DNA of 64,000 nucleotides from Ampullaceana balthica (Eukaryota > Mollusca > Gastropoda > Lymnaeidae): NCBI GenBank assembly GCA_944989445.1, contig CALYLW010000496.1, positions 563,871-627,870 on the forward strand, in the 5' to 3' direction. The notes beneath the pieces are model-generated. The model searched no databases. It saw only the letters and a program-made list of their open reading frames with translations, and was not told the DNA's origin. The position numbers and the translations under genes are program-made. How positions within the stretch are numbered: the first letter of the stretch is position 1; each line of letters opens with the position of its first letter. Below, piece by piece: positions 10,584-21,454 of the stretch.

Positions 10584-10733
10584 CTATGGCGGATTAAAGG
10601 GGGGGTGTGCTGATTGGGCTAAAGCCAGGGGCCCCCAATGATTTAAGGGCGCCAAACTTATTATATTGTATAATAAAGGGGGCCTAAGGTAGAATTGCAG
10701 CCAGGGGCCCCGTGCAATCTTGATCCGCCCCTG
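10584..10733. mobile_element. hAT-type MITE (150 bp), GGCGGATYAA family copy 1
   Basis: The ends are CTATGGCGGATTAAAG and CTTGATCCGCCCCTG, an imperfect inverted pair. An exact 8-bp duplication TGCTAAGG flanks it at 10576-10583 and 10734-10741. The interior shares GGGCTAAAGCCAGGGGCCCC and GCAGCCAGGGGCCCCGTGCA with the larger copy at 61224-61813 and a partial copy at about 27468. No coding capacity. Confidence 0.9.
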
Positions 10734-10896
10734 TGCTAAGGTTATTGGCACTTGGCTAGCGTTATAGCCACAGAGGGCCGTTCAAACTATGAATTATCAA
10801 CCCAAAAAAGAAAAACAACAAACAAACAAGACCAACAAATTATAGAAGCACACGGTAAATTCAGTCCCTGTGATGACCTCGAAAATTTGAGAGCAG

Positions 10897-10995
10897 ATCC
10901 TCATTATTGTATGGATCCTCATTATTTTATGGATCCTCATTATTTTATGGATCCTCATTATTTTATGGATCCTCATTATTTTATGGATCCTTCTT
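10897..10995. repeat. 18-bp short tandem repeat, about 5.5 copies
   Basis: The unit is CCTCATTATTTTATGGAT, so each junction creates GGATCC. It gives a six-residue periodic open frame that ends soon after the array. No sign that it is a gene. Confidence 0.85.
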
Positions 10996-11152
10996 AGCTC
11001 CCTTAGGACCAAAACACGAATCGGCCAATATAACAGCTTATTGCCTAGTAATCTAAAATAAGCTTTTGTGTCATCGTCTTTCAATAAATTATGATTTTTA
11101 AAGCTACTATTGCTGAGGCTTATTTTAAGTATTGCTATACCATACTATACAA

Positions 11153-11336
11153 GCGGCTGGATAGCGAAGTCAATAGTGCGCTCGCCTCACAATCTGAAGG
11201 CCGTGTGATCTAGCACACGTTAAAGCCACAATAAAAAAATGATGAATGACTAATGCTAAAGTCTACCAACCCCTAGTAGGTTCTAATGGAAGCAAGTGCC
11301 CCCTTCGACCATCGGTTATGGGACTTTAAAAAAAAA
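11153..11336 (+). mobile_element. tRNA-derived SINE, copy 1 (internally deleted)
   Basis: The head GCGGCTGGATAGCGAAGT resembles a tRNA A-box region, and the body contains GCCACAATAAAA, ATGATGAATGACTAA, CCCCTAGTAGGTTCTAATGG and CGACCATCGGTTATGGGAC. The same blocks occur in the same order on the opposite strand at 56219-56440. This copy lacks about 50 bases of the middle, and its B box is degraded (GTGTGATCTAGCACAC). Confidence 0.8.
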
Positions 11337-11384
11337 TTCTATACTATTCTGGGTAGTTGAATATTTCAATAGTCATTACATTTT

Positions 11385-11480
11385 ATAGGCCTCGAGAGGG
11401 AAAGCCATCGATAGATCCGAATGGAAGGATGTGGTGGAGCAGGCCCTGGCCTGCGTGGGCTGTAGCGCCACTGATTATTA
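11385..11480 (+). pseudogene. Possible LINE 3' coding relic
   Basis: The plus-strand frame reads KAIDRSEWKDVVEQALACVG, a pattern like the DR..W...V..A motif common at the C-terminus of RTE-like LINE proteins. Only about 30 codons are seen and no other part of the element is present. Confidence 0.35.
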
Positions 11481-12920
11481 CATTTTATCCCTAGTTCAGG
11501 GATCGAAACCAAGTGGCATGCCACTTACATGTATGTTACAAGAAAGTATATCGCACAGGATTCAAGATTTTTACAAATATATATCAAGCAAATGCATATC
11601 TATTTATTATTAAACATTTTTACAACTAAATTTAATTAATTGGAACTTTTCTATATACTGACTTAAAAATAATAATGACTAAAATAAGGTATATTGCACG
11701 TACATGTAATAAAAATTTGTCTAATACAAATTTATTATTTTCTTTGTATCATAAAGTTAAAAAAAATATATTTAAATATGGTTAAATTTTAACTGGTGAA
11801 TTACTTCCCTTCATAACAAATCTACATTTAATATGGCTTGGTTTATATAATATAATGCTCTAAGGCGGGATAAACTCCCAAGAAGAAAAAAGACCAAACA
11901 AGTGATTTGAAACATGTTCATTTTCAAATAGAAACATACGACCTTTATGGGGAGGGGGTAAGCTTTGTGACGTTATGCTGGAGGGAGGGGGGGTCTAAGT
12001 TTTTGTGACAACGTGTAACGAAAAAAGGGGGGTGGGGCGGGGTTGAAAAATCTGCCAGATTTGTATGACGTCATTTATTGAAGGCCCCATAAGGGCGTAA
12101 TTTTTCACTTTTGCACTTAGTGGTTGAAAGGCAAAGTCCGGCCCTAATGGGGGAATCATAATGTACACGGATGTTCAACACAGCTAATTAGTTGTTTACT
12201 CTACACAGTTTGATTATTCTCATAGCATCTGAAAAAAAATGTGATAACCAAAAATTTGAAATATTATAAAGAAAATGAAATGATTTATTACCAACAGTGA
12301 TAAATAATTTCATTTTTTTTGTGTGAAATGAAAAGAAAATTATTATTGAATGTAACATGAAGCATAAGCAAAAAGATTATTTAAAAAAATATATATATAA
12401 ATATGTAAGTAATGACAACATTCACTGGAATTTGCATTTTGTCGTTAATTTTGTTCCACTTTTCAGCTCTTCATTGAAAAATTGCGATATTCCCGAGGGG
12501 AGATAATACGCCATCTTTAAAAGAAAAGCTTTCAATTTTGAGTTATGATCCTTACTAGTGGCAAAGCTAAAATGATGTACTCAAACTTTTTAATATGGCG
12601 GACCAACAGAATTTTTTTTTCTTTGCTCTAGGGACCTGGTGCTCTATTTAACCTGTACTGACGTGGTAGCGAAAGGTAATTTATTTCATTTTATTGCTTA
12701 ACTGTATGTGCTTATTGCATAAAAATGGAAATAATCTATATGGTTAGTGTGAATGGTTGAAAATGGAGGATTATAATTATATGTTTTGTCATTTATTCAT
12801 AACTTCTGCTGACCGGTGGCGGATGACCCACGGACCGGAACCAGCCCGCAGAACACGCTTTGAGTAAATCATTGTCTGAAGAAAACTGTATGTATATAAT
12901 TCTAGCCTCGTATTGAAATC
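11480..12920. other. Non-coding; includes a G-rich repeat relic at 11936-12110
   Basis: The segment 11936-12110 is the reverse complement of a repeat seen again at about 27066-27250. Shared blocks are TTTGTGACGT, TCTAAGTTTTTGTGACAA and ATGACGTCATTTAT plus GGCCCC, the last being a likely element end. The rest is AT-rich with no recognised gene. Confidence 0.5.
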
Positions 12921-12928
12921 CTCGCAAC

Positions 12929-12999
12929 CAGTGGCGTAGTGAGGGAGGGAGGGAGAGGGGGGGCAAATGCCCCTAGCAGCACTTTGCCAGGGGCGGCTA
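12929..12999. mobile_element. Lone hAT-like terminal fragment
   Basis: It starts CAGTGGCGTAGTGAGGG and continues through GGGGGGCAAATGCCCC and GCCAGGGGCGG, similar in plan to the start of the MITE at 6308. No matching far end or target duplication was found, so it is probably a truncated relic. Confidence 0.4.
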
Positions 13000-14590
13000 A
13001 TTCCTAGTCATTAATTAGTTTCTAGCAATGAGAATTTTATAAGACAGAGGAGTTTTTATAGAAATACAACAAAAAGTCAAATAAGATATTAATAAAAGAA
13101 ATAAATGAACTATCCACAAAAAGCATGTGAACTTTTCAACTGCCAAAACTTCAAAGTCCTTTTTGGAGATATTTTTTTCTGATACATATGTGACTGTACT
13201 GATAAACCAGAGGCTTAAGTATTATGAGAACGTGGCACTGATTTAGCGGTAACATAATTGATTCCTAAAATTTGACAGCCGCTCTTGTTGGAAAAGCAAA
13301 AGTTAATGTACCGTATCAATTTGAAACATGGGCGAATCGAATGTTCTGAGGGGGCACATTTTATTTCCTTTTTTTTTAATAACGTAAAAAAAAATTTTAA
13401 TAAGGGAAAAGAAAAGCCAAGATAAAAATTGTATTAAAATGAAGAAACTATATTAAAATATGGAAATGTTTCTAATGCCAAAACTTCAAACTCCATTATT
13501 AATCAAAAGTCTTTCAGATACTAATGCTAATGGGCTGAAAAACAGGGACTGAAGTAGTGTACGAACATGACAATAATGTACGGGTATATATAATTATTCA
13601 AATTTGATTTAACGAAAGTAAACTACTCGAAAAAATGGTTGGCGTACTTATATGGTTTATTCTTCCAAAAGCATCATCATCATTATTTCTATTTTAATGA
13701 CATTTGTTTTTGTGGCAAAAAACAAAACTAATGAAGATAATCTCTATTGTAATAAAATTAAAATTTGGCACACATAAAAAATGCAAAAGTATTCACTCAT
13801 GAACAAGTGCTCAACATTACCAAAGTTTTTTTTATTATTTTTTTCTTCTTTTTTTTTCCATTTTCATTTGGAGAGAATCAGAAATCGGATAAAAAAAGAA
13901 TTATAGACTATTAATAAAGAACAAGAAATTGTTGTAAAAGAAAACAAATCAAAGTGGCAAAAGGTTCTTGCTAGAATGTTTGACATTATTAAATTCTAAC
14001 AAAATTGAATGCTTTTTGCGGTCACAGAGAGGGCAATACTGTTTTTAAAAAAAATAATTAAAAAAAGAAAAAAAAAGAAAAGGGAAACATCCGTGAAAAC
14101 GATGCATTTGCTTGCAAAGTACGATCGAGCTCTCCAATAACATCGTGGTGGAAAGGGTAAAACACGTTTTCTTCTAAAATTCAGAGCTCATAGCAATTTC
14201 AGGATATAATGTTGGCAAAAAGTCATATTTCTTCAGGAAAAAGATACCAAATATTTGGCCAGTGTATTCGATAGCTCTTGGTATATTTCACATAAGAATC
14301 AAACAAGTCCAGTTGTGTGATATGTAAATAAAAAAGAAGACGATCTAGAATCTGTTTAAGATTTCATTTAAGCAAAAGTGAATCTGCTTACGTCATATCT
14401 GAAATGATTCTGAATTAATGATGCTCTTAAAATGATGGACTTTAGAGCCCCAACAAGTGTTAATAAGTCTTCATGGCTGAAAAGTATACAGGAGTTCAAA
14501 ATAGACGAACACAAAAATCTCAGTCTCAAATCTCGCTCTAACAGTCCAATAAACTATTTTTTTCACATGATATTCAGACTGAAACGAACT
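13000..14590. other. AT-rich non-coding stretch, nothing recognised
   Basis: Many A and T runs and no open frame with recognisable content. No tandem array or inverted terminal repeat was noticed. Confidence 0.4.
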
Positions 14591-14598
14591 CTCTAAAT

Positions 14599-15407
14599 TA
14601 GGGCTGTTAATGATTTATTTAAATTTAATCGTTAACTTTTGAAAAATTAAGGATTAATTAATCGTTACCTTCGATTAAAGCGAAAAATTTATGGTGTCAT
14701 AACTAACATTTATTAAAATATGTGTCACAAATCGACATAACACTGGAATGTCTTCTTCATATGACATCTTTTAACCAACAACGCAAACAGACAAGTGTAT
14801 TGACATTATTTGGTTCAAGTGATGAGTGGGTCATATTTACAATATAACCAGGCGAGCTGAACAATCAATCACATATCTTGATATCGTCTCAGCTGAAGTT
14901 TCCGATACTGTAGTGGTTGTTAGGTTTGCAGGTGATATGTAAGCAAAGTGTTAGAACCATGGTAGCAATGTTCCCTTTAAGCACCGCCGCTGCGCAGATA
15001 TTTGACCGATACCACGCAGGAGTGTAGAATCACCGCGCAACAAATTTTGTAAAATACTCACAAAAAATGGACGATGTGCAACTTTGCACACGAGTTTTTT
15101 TTAAAACTTTGCACACGGGTCATCGAAGCTTAGACTTAAAGGGAACATTGCATGGTAGGCAAAACGATTTCTCTCAAGGACACAATAACCTTTATCAACA
15201 TTTTGAACATTCACGTCAGTCAATAGTTTAAAACAAAATTTTTCCTGTAATCGTCCGGAAATTATTTTATATTTATCGGCCATAATATTTTACTTTTTTA
15301 AATTCCAGTACATTTATAAGTGGTGGGTCGAATAATCGTTAAAAAAATTAATATTAAAATTTTTTAACGATTAATCTAGAAATTAATCGTTAATTTCCGC
15401 AGCCTTA
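14599..15407 (-). mobile_element. hAT-type element with BED-finger relic, split by a nested MITE
   Basis: One end is TAGGGCTGTTAATGATTT and the other AATTTCCGCAGCCTTA; reverse-complemented they match the ends of the element at 48540-49148. Flanks CTCTAAAT (14591-14598) and CTATAAAT (15408-15415) agree at 7 of 8 bases, fitting a hAT target duplication. Removing the nested MITE plus one duplication (193 bp) leaves 616 bp, close to the 609 bp of the other copy. The minus-strand open frame from 15283 (MADKYKIISGRLQEKFCFK) is homologous to the start of the BED-finger segment at 48770 and is cut by the MITE inside the finger. Confidence 0.75.
14966..15150. mobile_element. hAT-type MITE (185 bp) nested in the BED-finger element
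   Basis: It has a perfect 16-bp terminal inverted repeat CAATGTTCCCTTTAAG / CTTAAAGGGAACATTG and an exact 8-bp target duplication CATGGTAG at 14958-14965 and 15151-15158. No coding capacity. Confidence 0.93.
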
Positions 15408-15719
15408 CTATAAATATTTTAATACACGTGAAAGTTGTAACACATGCTTTTCCATGTCCATACACCATTTGGAATATCTAATTTCTTCTATAAGCAAGCA
15501 ATTAAACAGACTGAGGGTATAAAATAGTCAATATTCCACGAAGACACTTTGAGGTTATTTTGAAAGCTATATAAGAACTGATATAGGCAGATAAAAAGCT
15601 CGACACACGAGGAGTTGCGGGAACTTTGCTAGTCACAATGAAATCTTTGTATTTTTTAATTTATGTCAGAGATGTGGAACTTATTTACAAACGTATAGTG
15701 CTTAGCAGAGGCTACTCAC

Positions 15720-16467
15720 AGAGAAACTAATGAAATACTTAAATGATGCTTTGACATTTGATACAATTTTATTTGGAGAACTCATCCTTTTAATCGAATC
15801 TGTAGCGCTCCCCACCTTGCTATATGCACGTAAATCTTGGACCGTATACCAACGCCATGTGAGGTTGCTGAACCACTTCCACATCAAAAGCCTAAGAAAA
15901 ATTCTCAATATAAAAGGACAGGAAAAAGTTCCAGACACCGAAATATTAGCCAGGTCATGACTGCCCAGCATCCACGCTAGCCTCATGCAGAACCAACTAC
16001 GTTGGGGGGGGGGTTGTATGTAGTGCGCATGCCCGACCATCGCATCCCCAAGAGTGTCTTCTATGACGAGATTACTGCATGGCATAGAGCACGCGGAGGT
16101 CCACGTAAGCGATACAAGGATGCGCTTAAAACTGCTCTGAAGGCCTTCGACATTAGACATGACTCCTGGGAAGCAGAGGCCAGTAACCGAGCCCTACTGG
16201 CGCTCTATGATACGGAATGGCGCAGCTGTCTGTGAGGCTAATAGACGACAGGTTGCCAAGATAAAACGTCAGGCAAGAAAGGCCGGTATCCAAAACGCTC
16301 CTGAAGGGTTCCCATCCATCTCTTGTCCGACATGCGGACGCCGATTTCGTGCTAGAATAGGGTTAATAAGCCACCAGAGGACACACGTGGCGGCCTATCA
16401 GAGGTTCAAATACAAATACGATGAGAATGGTCATCGTCGACTACGACGGACCAACAACTCACAATAG
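15720..16467 (+). pseudogene. LINE 3' relic: C-terminal part with C2H2 finger
   Basis: Translation in pieces gives LPTLLYARKSWTVYQRHVR, HFHIKSLRKILNIKGQEKVP, VVRMPDHRIPKSVFYDEI and CEANRRQVAKIKRQARKAG, then CPTCGRRFRARIGLISHQRT, a C2H2 finger. This is the well-known C-terminal region downstream of the reverse transcriptase in a common animal non-LTR family. It is dead: an in-frame TGA at 15958, a frame change at a run of ten G at about 16005, and another frame change between about 16190 and 16235. The RT catalytic part is absent (5' truncation, usual for LINEs). Confidence 0.85.
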
Positions 16468-17329
16468 AATCTTCCAGTCAAAGTACGAGAGAGCAAATTT
16501 TTTGTGATCAAATCGAATATGTATCCATGCTATGTAGAAAAACTGTTGAAAGAAAGGTTTATTCTTCATAAGATTACTGTAGAAATTCGTTTGAGCTTTT
16601 GAAATTTACAACACAAACATAATTTTCCTACACTAGCTTATCTACTGGACTTTGAAATTTTGCCTTTGAATTAGAGTACTCAAAATTTCTCACTTAACAT
16701 TGGCAAGCAAGGAATATTTTAACCCCACAGGTTAAAAAAAAAGAATGAATAAAAGACCAGTTGATTTATTCAAGTTTATTCAGATATTGAGGCTCAAAAT
16801 TACCTTGTCTCAAATAATATCATTAATTCGAACATTGCATTCGAACAGTCTTAAGTAATGCAAATTGTTCAGATAGCTTCTCTAAAATTAAGTTAATGAA
16901 AATTTAATTACAATAAATAACGAATACACAAAGATTGTCTAGTATATAGCTACTAGATACGACCCCCCTCCCCGCGTAGCATACGCCGCAGACTTGCTCA
17001 TAGATAGTGCAAAGAAGAGTGGGGGGGGGGAGAACGGACACAAACAGTCGCACGACGAAATGAAAACACGCGAGTGAACGTCGAGGGGGGGTGGTAACGC
17101 AGACGCATTGTTGGTTTCGAGATTTGCGGACTGCAGTTGTTAGCAGCCTACCCCGCCCCCACCCTGCACCACCATCGCTTGCCAACCATAAATTGTGATT
17201 GGTCAACCCTAGCAAGGGTCATCCGTCATGCCTATTTCACACGTCTCTCGTGCTTGTCCCTATGAATTATATATATAGATTTTGGCTATTGAGCATTGCT
17301 GAAAACCTTGATATTTCAAAGAAAATACA
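16468..17329. other. Non-coding, with C/G runs at 16965-17160
   Basis: No gene is recognised. Several poly-C and poly-G runs and CpG-containing stretches lie between 16965 and 17160. Confidence 0.4.
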
Positions 17330-17512
17330 AAGTACACAAACAAATTGTGCAATGAAAACAATTAATTTAAGCTTTATTTTAAACTAAAACGACAATATAC
17401 GTTTCGGCAAATGCCTTCATCGGTACAATAACATAAAGTAGGTACTTACATAAGTAGAATATTTAAATTCTTAAAACATATTGTATCATAAAATAATCCT
17501 ATATAATAAAAG
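17330..17512 (-). mobile_element. 3' end of a Penelope-like element (minus strand)
   Basis: Read on the minus strand it contains GATGAAGGCATTTGCCGAAA followed by CGTATATTGTCGTTTTAG, the motif typical of the terminal region of Penelope-like retroelements. The GIY-YIG coding part of the same orientation lies at 22045-21455, so this is best read as the distal end of one element separated by later insertions. Confidence 0.6.
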
Positions 17513-17857
17513 GCAAGTTTCTGTCCTTTCTGTCCGTTCTGTCCGGTCATCTATAGCGATTGGTCCCTCAAACACATATGACGTCTACAGCCAATCATAT
17601 TGAACACGTTTACGCCATTTACGCGGACGTTAAAACGAGTTATTTTTGGTGCAGTATTTCTTCCAAGACTTTATTTTGAGTTATGCGCGTTGGGATTTAT
17701 AGCAAAAAGCTCTGTTTTTACGAGTTATTTATTTTAACTATAATGAATAGTATTTTTGACGCGATGCACATGTAATGCCGGTCGAGACAAAAAGAAAGGA
17801 AAAAAACCAAAAGAATGACACAGGATATAGGAAAAAGGAGGAAGTATCTAAAGCTAC
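17513..17857 (+). mobile_element. Helitron-like 5' fragment carrying a short ORF start
   Basis: It begins TCCTATATAATAAAAGGCAA directly after A, as Helitron 5' ends do, and includes TTATTTTTGGTGCAG, a block shared with the Helitron-like sequence near 26328. An ATG at 17775 opens a Lys-rich frame (MPVETKRKEKNQKNDTGYRK) that runs into the LINE insertion site; joined across the LINE to 21429 it stops after about 40 codons. The 3' end was not found here, so the fragment is truncated. Confidence 0.5.
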
Positions 17858-18375
17858 CTTGGGGGAGCTACCATCTCCTACCAAGCGCGTCCTCAGGCGG
17901 TGGATAGAGGAACGACCTTTAGATATAAAGGTTAGCCGTGAATATTGAATAAGCGGCCGCGGACCAACTGGTTTGCTGTCGTTGAGGATGAGGTGGGGTA
18001 CCCCTTGGTAAGGATACTCTTAAAAAATGCCTCATAAATCCTAGGAAATGACTGCAAAAAGCGAACATAGAGCGCTTAAACTCTAAACCCGGACAGATGA
18101 GGCCGTTAGCTAGGGATAGCATTCATCTAGGAGAGAAAACTCCGAAATAAAATCAACTGCTGCCTTGCAGGAGGTGGAGGGATCCACAAAGGCTAGGGAA
18201 CCTTACCCGAAAAATAAGGCAGTTATCCAGAGAGCTGAAAGGGAACCCTCCCAGATGGTTTTGCGCAGGGCCAACTACCCAGCCATGTAAAAAGAAGATT
18301 GTTACTGAAACTGAAAGCAAAGCAAACACACATAACACAGTCAGAGGCGAGAGTAGAGCTCCGCAAAGGAGACTA

Positions 18376-20397
18376 ATGAAGCCTTGTGGGGAAAGTCAAC
18401 AGAATCCCACAAGGCCGACCACCCTACTCAAACCGATGAAAAAGAAAAATTACCTCATCCACAAGGCACCTCTCAACTTGGGAACATGGAATGTCCGAAC
18501 ACTACTGGAACCAGGCAGATGCGCCCAAGTCACCAAAGAGATGGTAAAGTACAAACTACAAATTCTGGGACTAAGTGAAGTACGGTGGAACACATTTGGA
18601 AAAACTAGACTTCAATCAGGTGAAATCCTGCTCTTCTCTGGAAAAGAAAATGAAGAAGACACTCATGAAAATGGAGTAGCACTCCTATTGAACAAAGACG
18701 CATTTAAGAGCCTCCTTGAATGGGAGCCAATTTCAGACAGAATAATCAGAGCCAAATTCCTGTCCAGGTTCAAAAATGTCAATATCATTATGTGCTATGC
18801 TCCAACCAACCTTGCACCTGAGGAAGATAAAGTTGCATTCTATGAACAACTTCAAAGTATAATGGATAAAATACCGAAAAGAGACATACTGGTCGTCATG
18901 GGCGATATGAATGCTAAAGTTGGCAATGACAACATAGAGAGAGAGAAGGTAATGGGCATACATGGACTGGGCAACATGAATGAAAATGGAGAGATGTTTG
19001 CAAACTTCTGCACATTCAATGAGCTGGTGATTGGAGGCACCATCTTCCCACACAAAAATTGCCACAAAGTAACGTGGGTCTCACCAGACAACAAAACAGA
19101 GAATCAAATAGACCACATCACTATAGGTCGCACCTGGAGGAGCACATTGCAGGATGTACGAACAAAAAGAGGAGCAGACATTGGATCAGACCACCATCTG
19201 GTTGTGGCCAAGCTAAAAATAAAGCTAGCCAACCAAAGGCCAAAAACAGACAGGCGAATTAGATTTGACCTAGGCAAGCTCCGAAACCCACAGGAAAAGA
19301 ACGAACTACAGCTAACCCTTAAAAACCGATTTGCTGCACTGCAACTAGACGATGATAATGAAGGAAACATAGACAAAACCTGGGATAACTTCAAAGAAAT
19401 TATTACAGTATCTTGCAAGGAAATAATAAAACCTGCCCCAGAAAACAAAAAATACTGGATCAGCGATGAGACATGGCAAAGAATTGAAGATAGGAAACAT
19501 GCAAAACAAAAAGTGAATCAAGCCAAAACAAGAAAACATAAACAACTTACTCAACAAGAGTACCATACAATTTCAAAAGAGGTCACAAAAATGCTTAGAA
19601 ATGACAAACGACTATTTTATAATAAGCTAGCTGAACAAGCAGAAGAAGCAGCCGGAAAAGGAGATCTAAAACAGTTATACAAAATTACTAAACTCTTGAG
19701 TGGCAAGAAATCTAACTACAATGTACCAGTCCGAGATAAACAAGGTAAAGTCATTTCCTCCATAGATGACCAGCTTAGAAGATGGAAAGAATATTTCCAG
19801 GAAGTCCTAAACAGACCGACCCCTCTGAACCCACCCGTTTTGACCACAGGAGAAACACTGGACATAAATATGGAAGAGATATCCAAAGAAGAAATATGGA
19901 CGGCCATCAATCAAATGAAGACAGGGAAAGCAGCAGGTGTAGACAACATACCACCGGAGGTCCTAAAAGAAGGAGGAGCTGAAATCATCAACCAACTCCA
20001 CAGTATCTTCAACAAAATTTGGTCAACTGAAACCCCTCCTGCAGAATGGAAAAGGGGCTTACTGATTAAAATTCCAAAGAATGGGGATCTGTCAAAATGT
20101 CAGAAATGGCGAGGAATTACTCTACTATCAGTACCAAGCAAGGTCTTTAGCAGAACGATACTAAACAGAATAAAAGATGCCTGCGATGATCTCCTGAGAG
20201 AAGAACAAGCTGGGTTCAGAAAAGGAAGATCATGCATTGACCAAATAGCAACGCTCCGGATAATTATAGAACAATCTATTGAATGGCAATCTCCACTCTA
20301 TGCCACATTTGTGGACTTTGAAAAGGCCTTTGATAGCATAAATAGAGAAACTATTAACTATATGGTCAATAATGAGGCACTATGGAATACCAAATAA
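18376..20397 (+). pseudogene. RTE LINE ORF, 5' part: AP endonuclease and N-terminal RT
   Basis: A 673-codon frame starting directly after an in-frame TAA. Residues about 33-280 are an exonuclease-endonuclease-phosphatase domain: TWNVR (N39), SEVRW (E68), GDMNA (D177, N179), QIDHI (D246), SDHH (D272, H273), all the catalytic positions expected. The reverse transcriptase starts about residue 500, with WRGITLLSVPSK, EEQAGFRKGRSC and the first catalytic motif FVDFEKAFD (D647). The frame is lost near 20353 by what looks like a 7-bp imperfect tandem duplication in ACTATTAACTATATGG, after which an unrelated short tail ends at TAA. Without that insertion the frame would join the next one. Confidence 0.92.
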
Positions 20398-21403
20398 AAT
20401 AACTAACATCATCCGAAATCTGTACGAAAACTTCACCTGCCAAGTAGTACATAATGGTAGACTAACAGATGAATTCCATGTCACAACTGGAGTCAAACAA
20501 GGATGCCTCCTTTCACCACTTCTGTTTCTTCTTGTGTTAGACTGGGTCACAAAAGAAGCTTATGCAAGCTCAGGAAAAGGAATCCAGTGGAACCTAATGC
20601 AAAAACTAGAAGATTTGGAATTTGCTGATGACTTGGCCATTCTGTCCCACAGACTCCAAGACATGCAAGACAAAGTCACAGCCTTGAGCGAGACTGGGAA
20701 AAGAGTAGGACTCAAGATAAACATTCAAAAAACAAAATTTTTGAAAATAAACTTCCTACAAGATGGAGTCATCCAAGTAGAAAACCGCAACCTGGAGCAA
20801 GTTAACAACTTTATATACCTTGGGAGTGTGGTCAGTGTAGCAGGGGGAACAGATGAGGACATCGAACGAAGAATAAATTTGGCGCGACAGGCTTTTGCCA
20901 ATCTGAAACAGGTCTGGAGATCTACACACATCTCTGTCAAAACAAAAGTAAGGATCTTTAACACCAATGTTAAAACGGTCCTACTTTATGGATCCGAAAC
21001 ATGGCGGACGACAGAGACAGCAAAAAATAGACTCCAGACCTTTGTTAACAGATGCCTTAGAAATATTCTGAAAATAAAATGGTTCGATAAGGTCGAAAAC
21101 TCCAAGCTGTGGGAGAGGTGTGGACAAAGAACAGTAGAACAACAAATCATGGAAAGAAAGTGGAGATGGATTGGACACACCCTCAGGAAAGATAACAGCA
21201 GGGCTAGGCAGGCCTTAGATTGGAACCCCCAGGGCAAGCGACAACGAGGAAGACCCAAGCGTACATGGAGACGGAGCATGTTGGACGAGGCTGGAAGGAC
21301 TGGGAAGAGCTGGGAAGAACTGAAGCGACTGGCAAGGGACCGTGTAGAGTGGCGAGCTTTGACAGAGGCCCTATGTTCCACAAGGAACTCAAAGGACAAA
21401 TGA
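20372..21403 (+). pseudogene. RTE LINE ORF, 3' part: RT catalytic core and C-terminus
   Basis: A 343-codon continuation in the +1 frame. It has GVKQGCLLSPLLF (residues 40-53), the second catalytic motif FADDLAIL (84-91), and the C-terminal pattern WIGHTLRKDN...GKRQRGRPKRTW...DRVEWR typical of RTE-like proteins. It shows no other break. The true protein start is in the upstream frame; the ATG here is only an internal Met. Confidence 0.92.
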
Positions 21404-21454
21404 TGAAAAAATGATGATCTAAAGCTACAGTGAAAACCACAACGGGAAAAAGAT

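Larger units (their letters stand above)
17858..21416 (+). mobile_element. Near full-length RTE-type LINE (3.56 kb) with 12-bp target duplication
   Basis: The body is flanked by the identical 12-mer ATCTAAAGCTAC at 17846-17857 and 21417-21428. It has a 5' leader of about 520 bp, one endonuclease-RT reading frame (broken once), and only a dozen bases of 3' tail (TGATGAAAAAATGATG after and including the stop), which is typical of RTE elements. The perfect duplication and single coding break suggest a recent insertion. It landed inside the Helitron-like fragment, itself inside a Penelope-like element. Confidence 0.92.

Noticed and set aside
16904..17215. 103-codon minus-strand frame
   Set aside because: Runs across G and C homopolymers with no motif.
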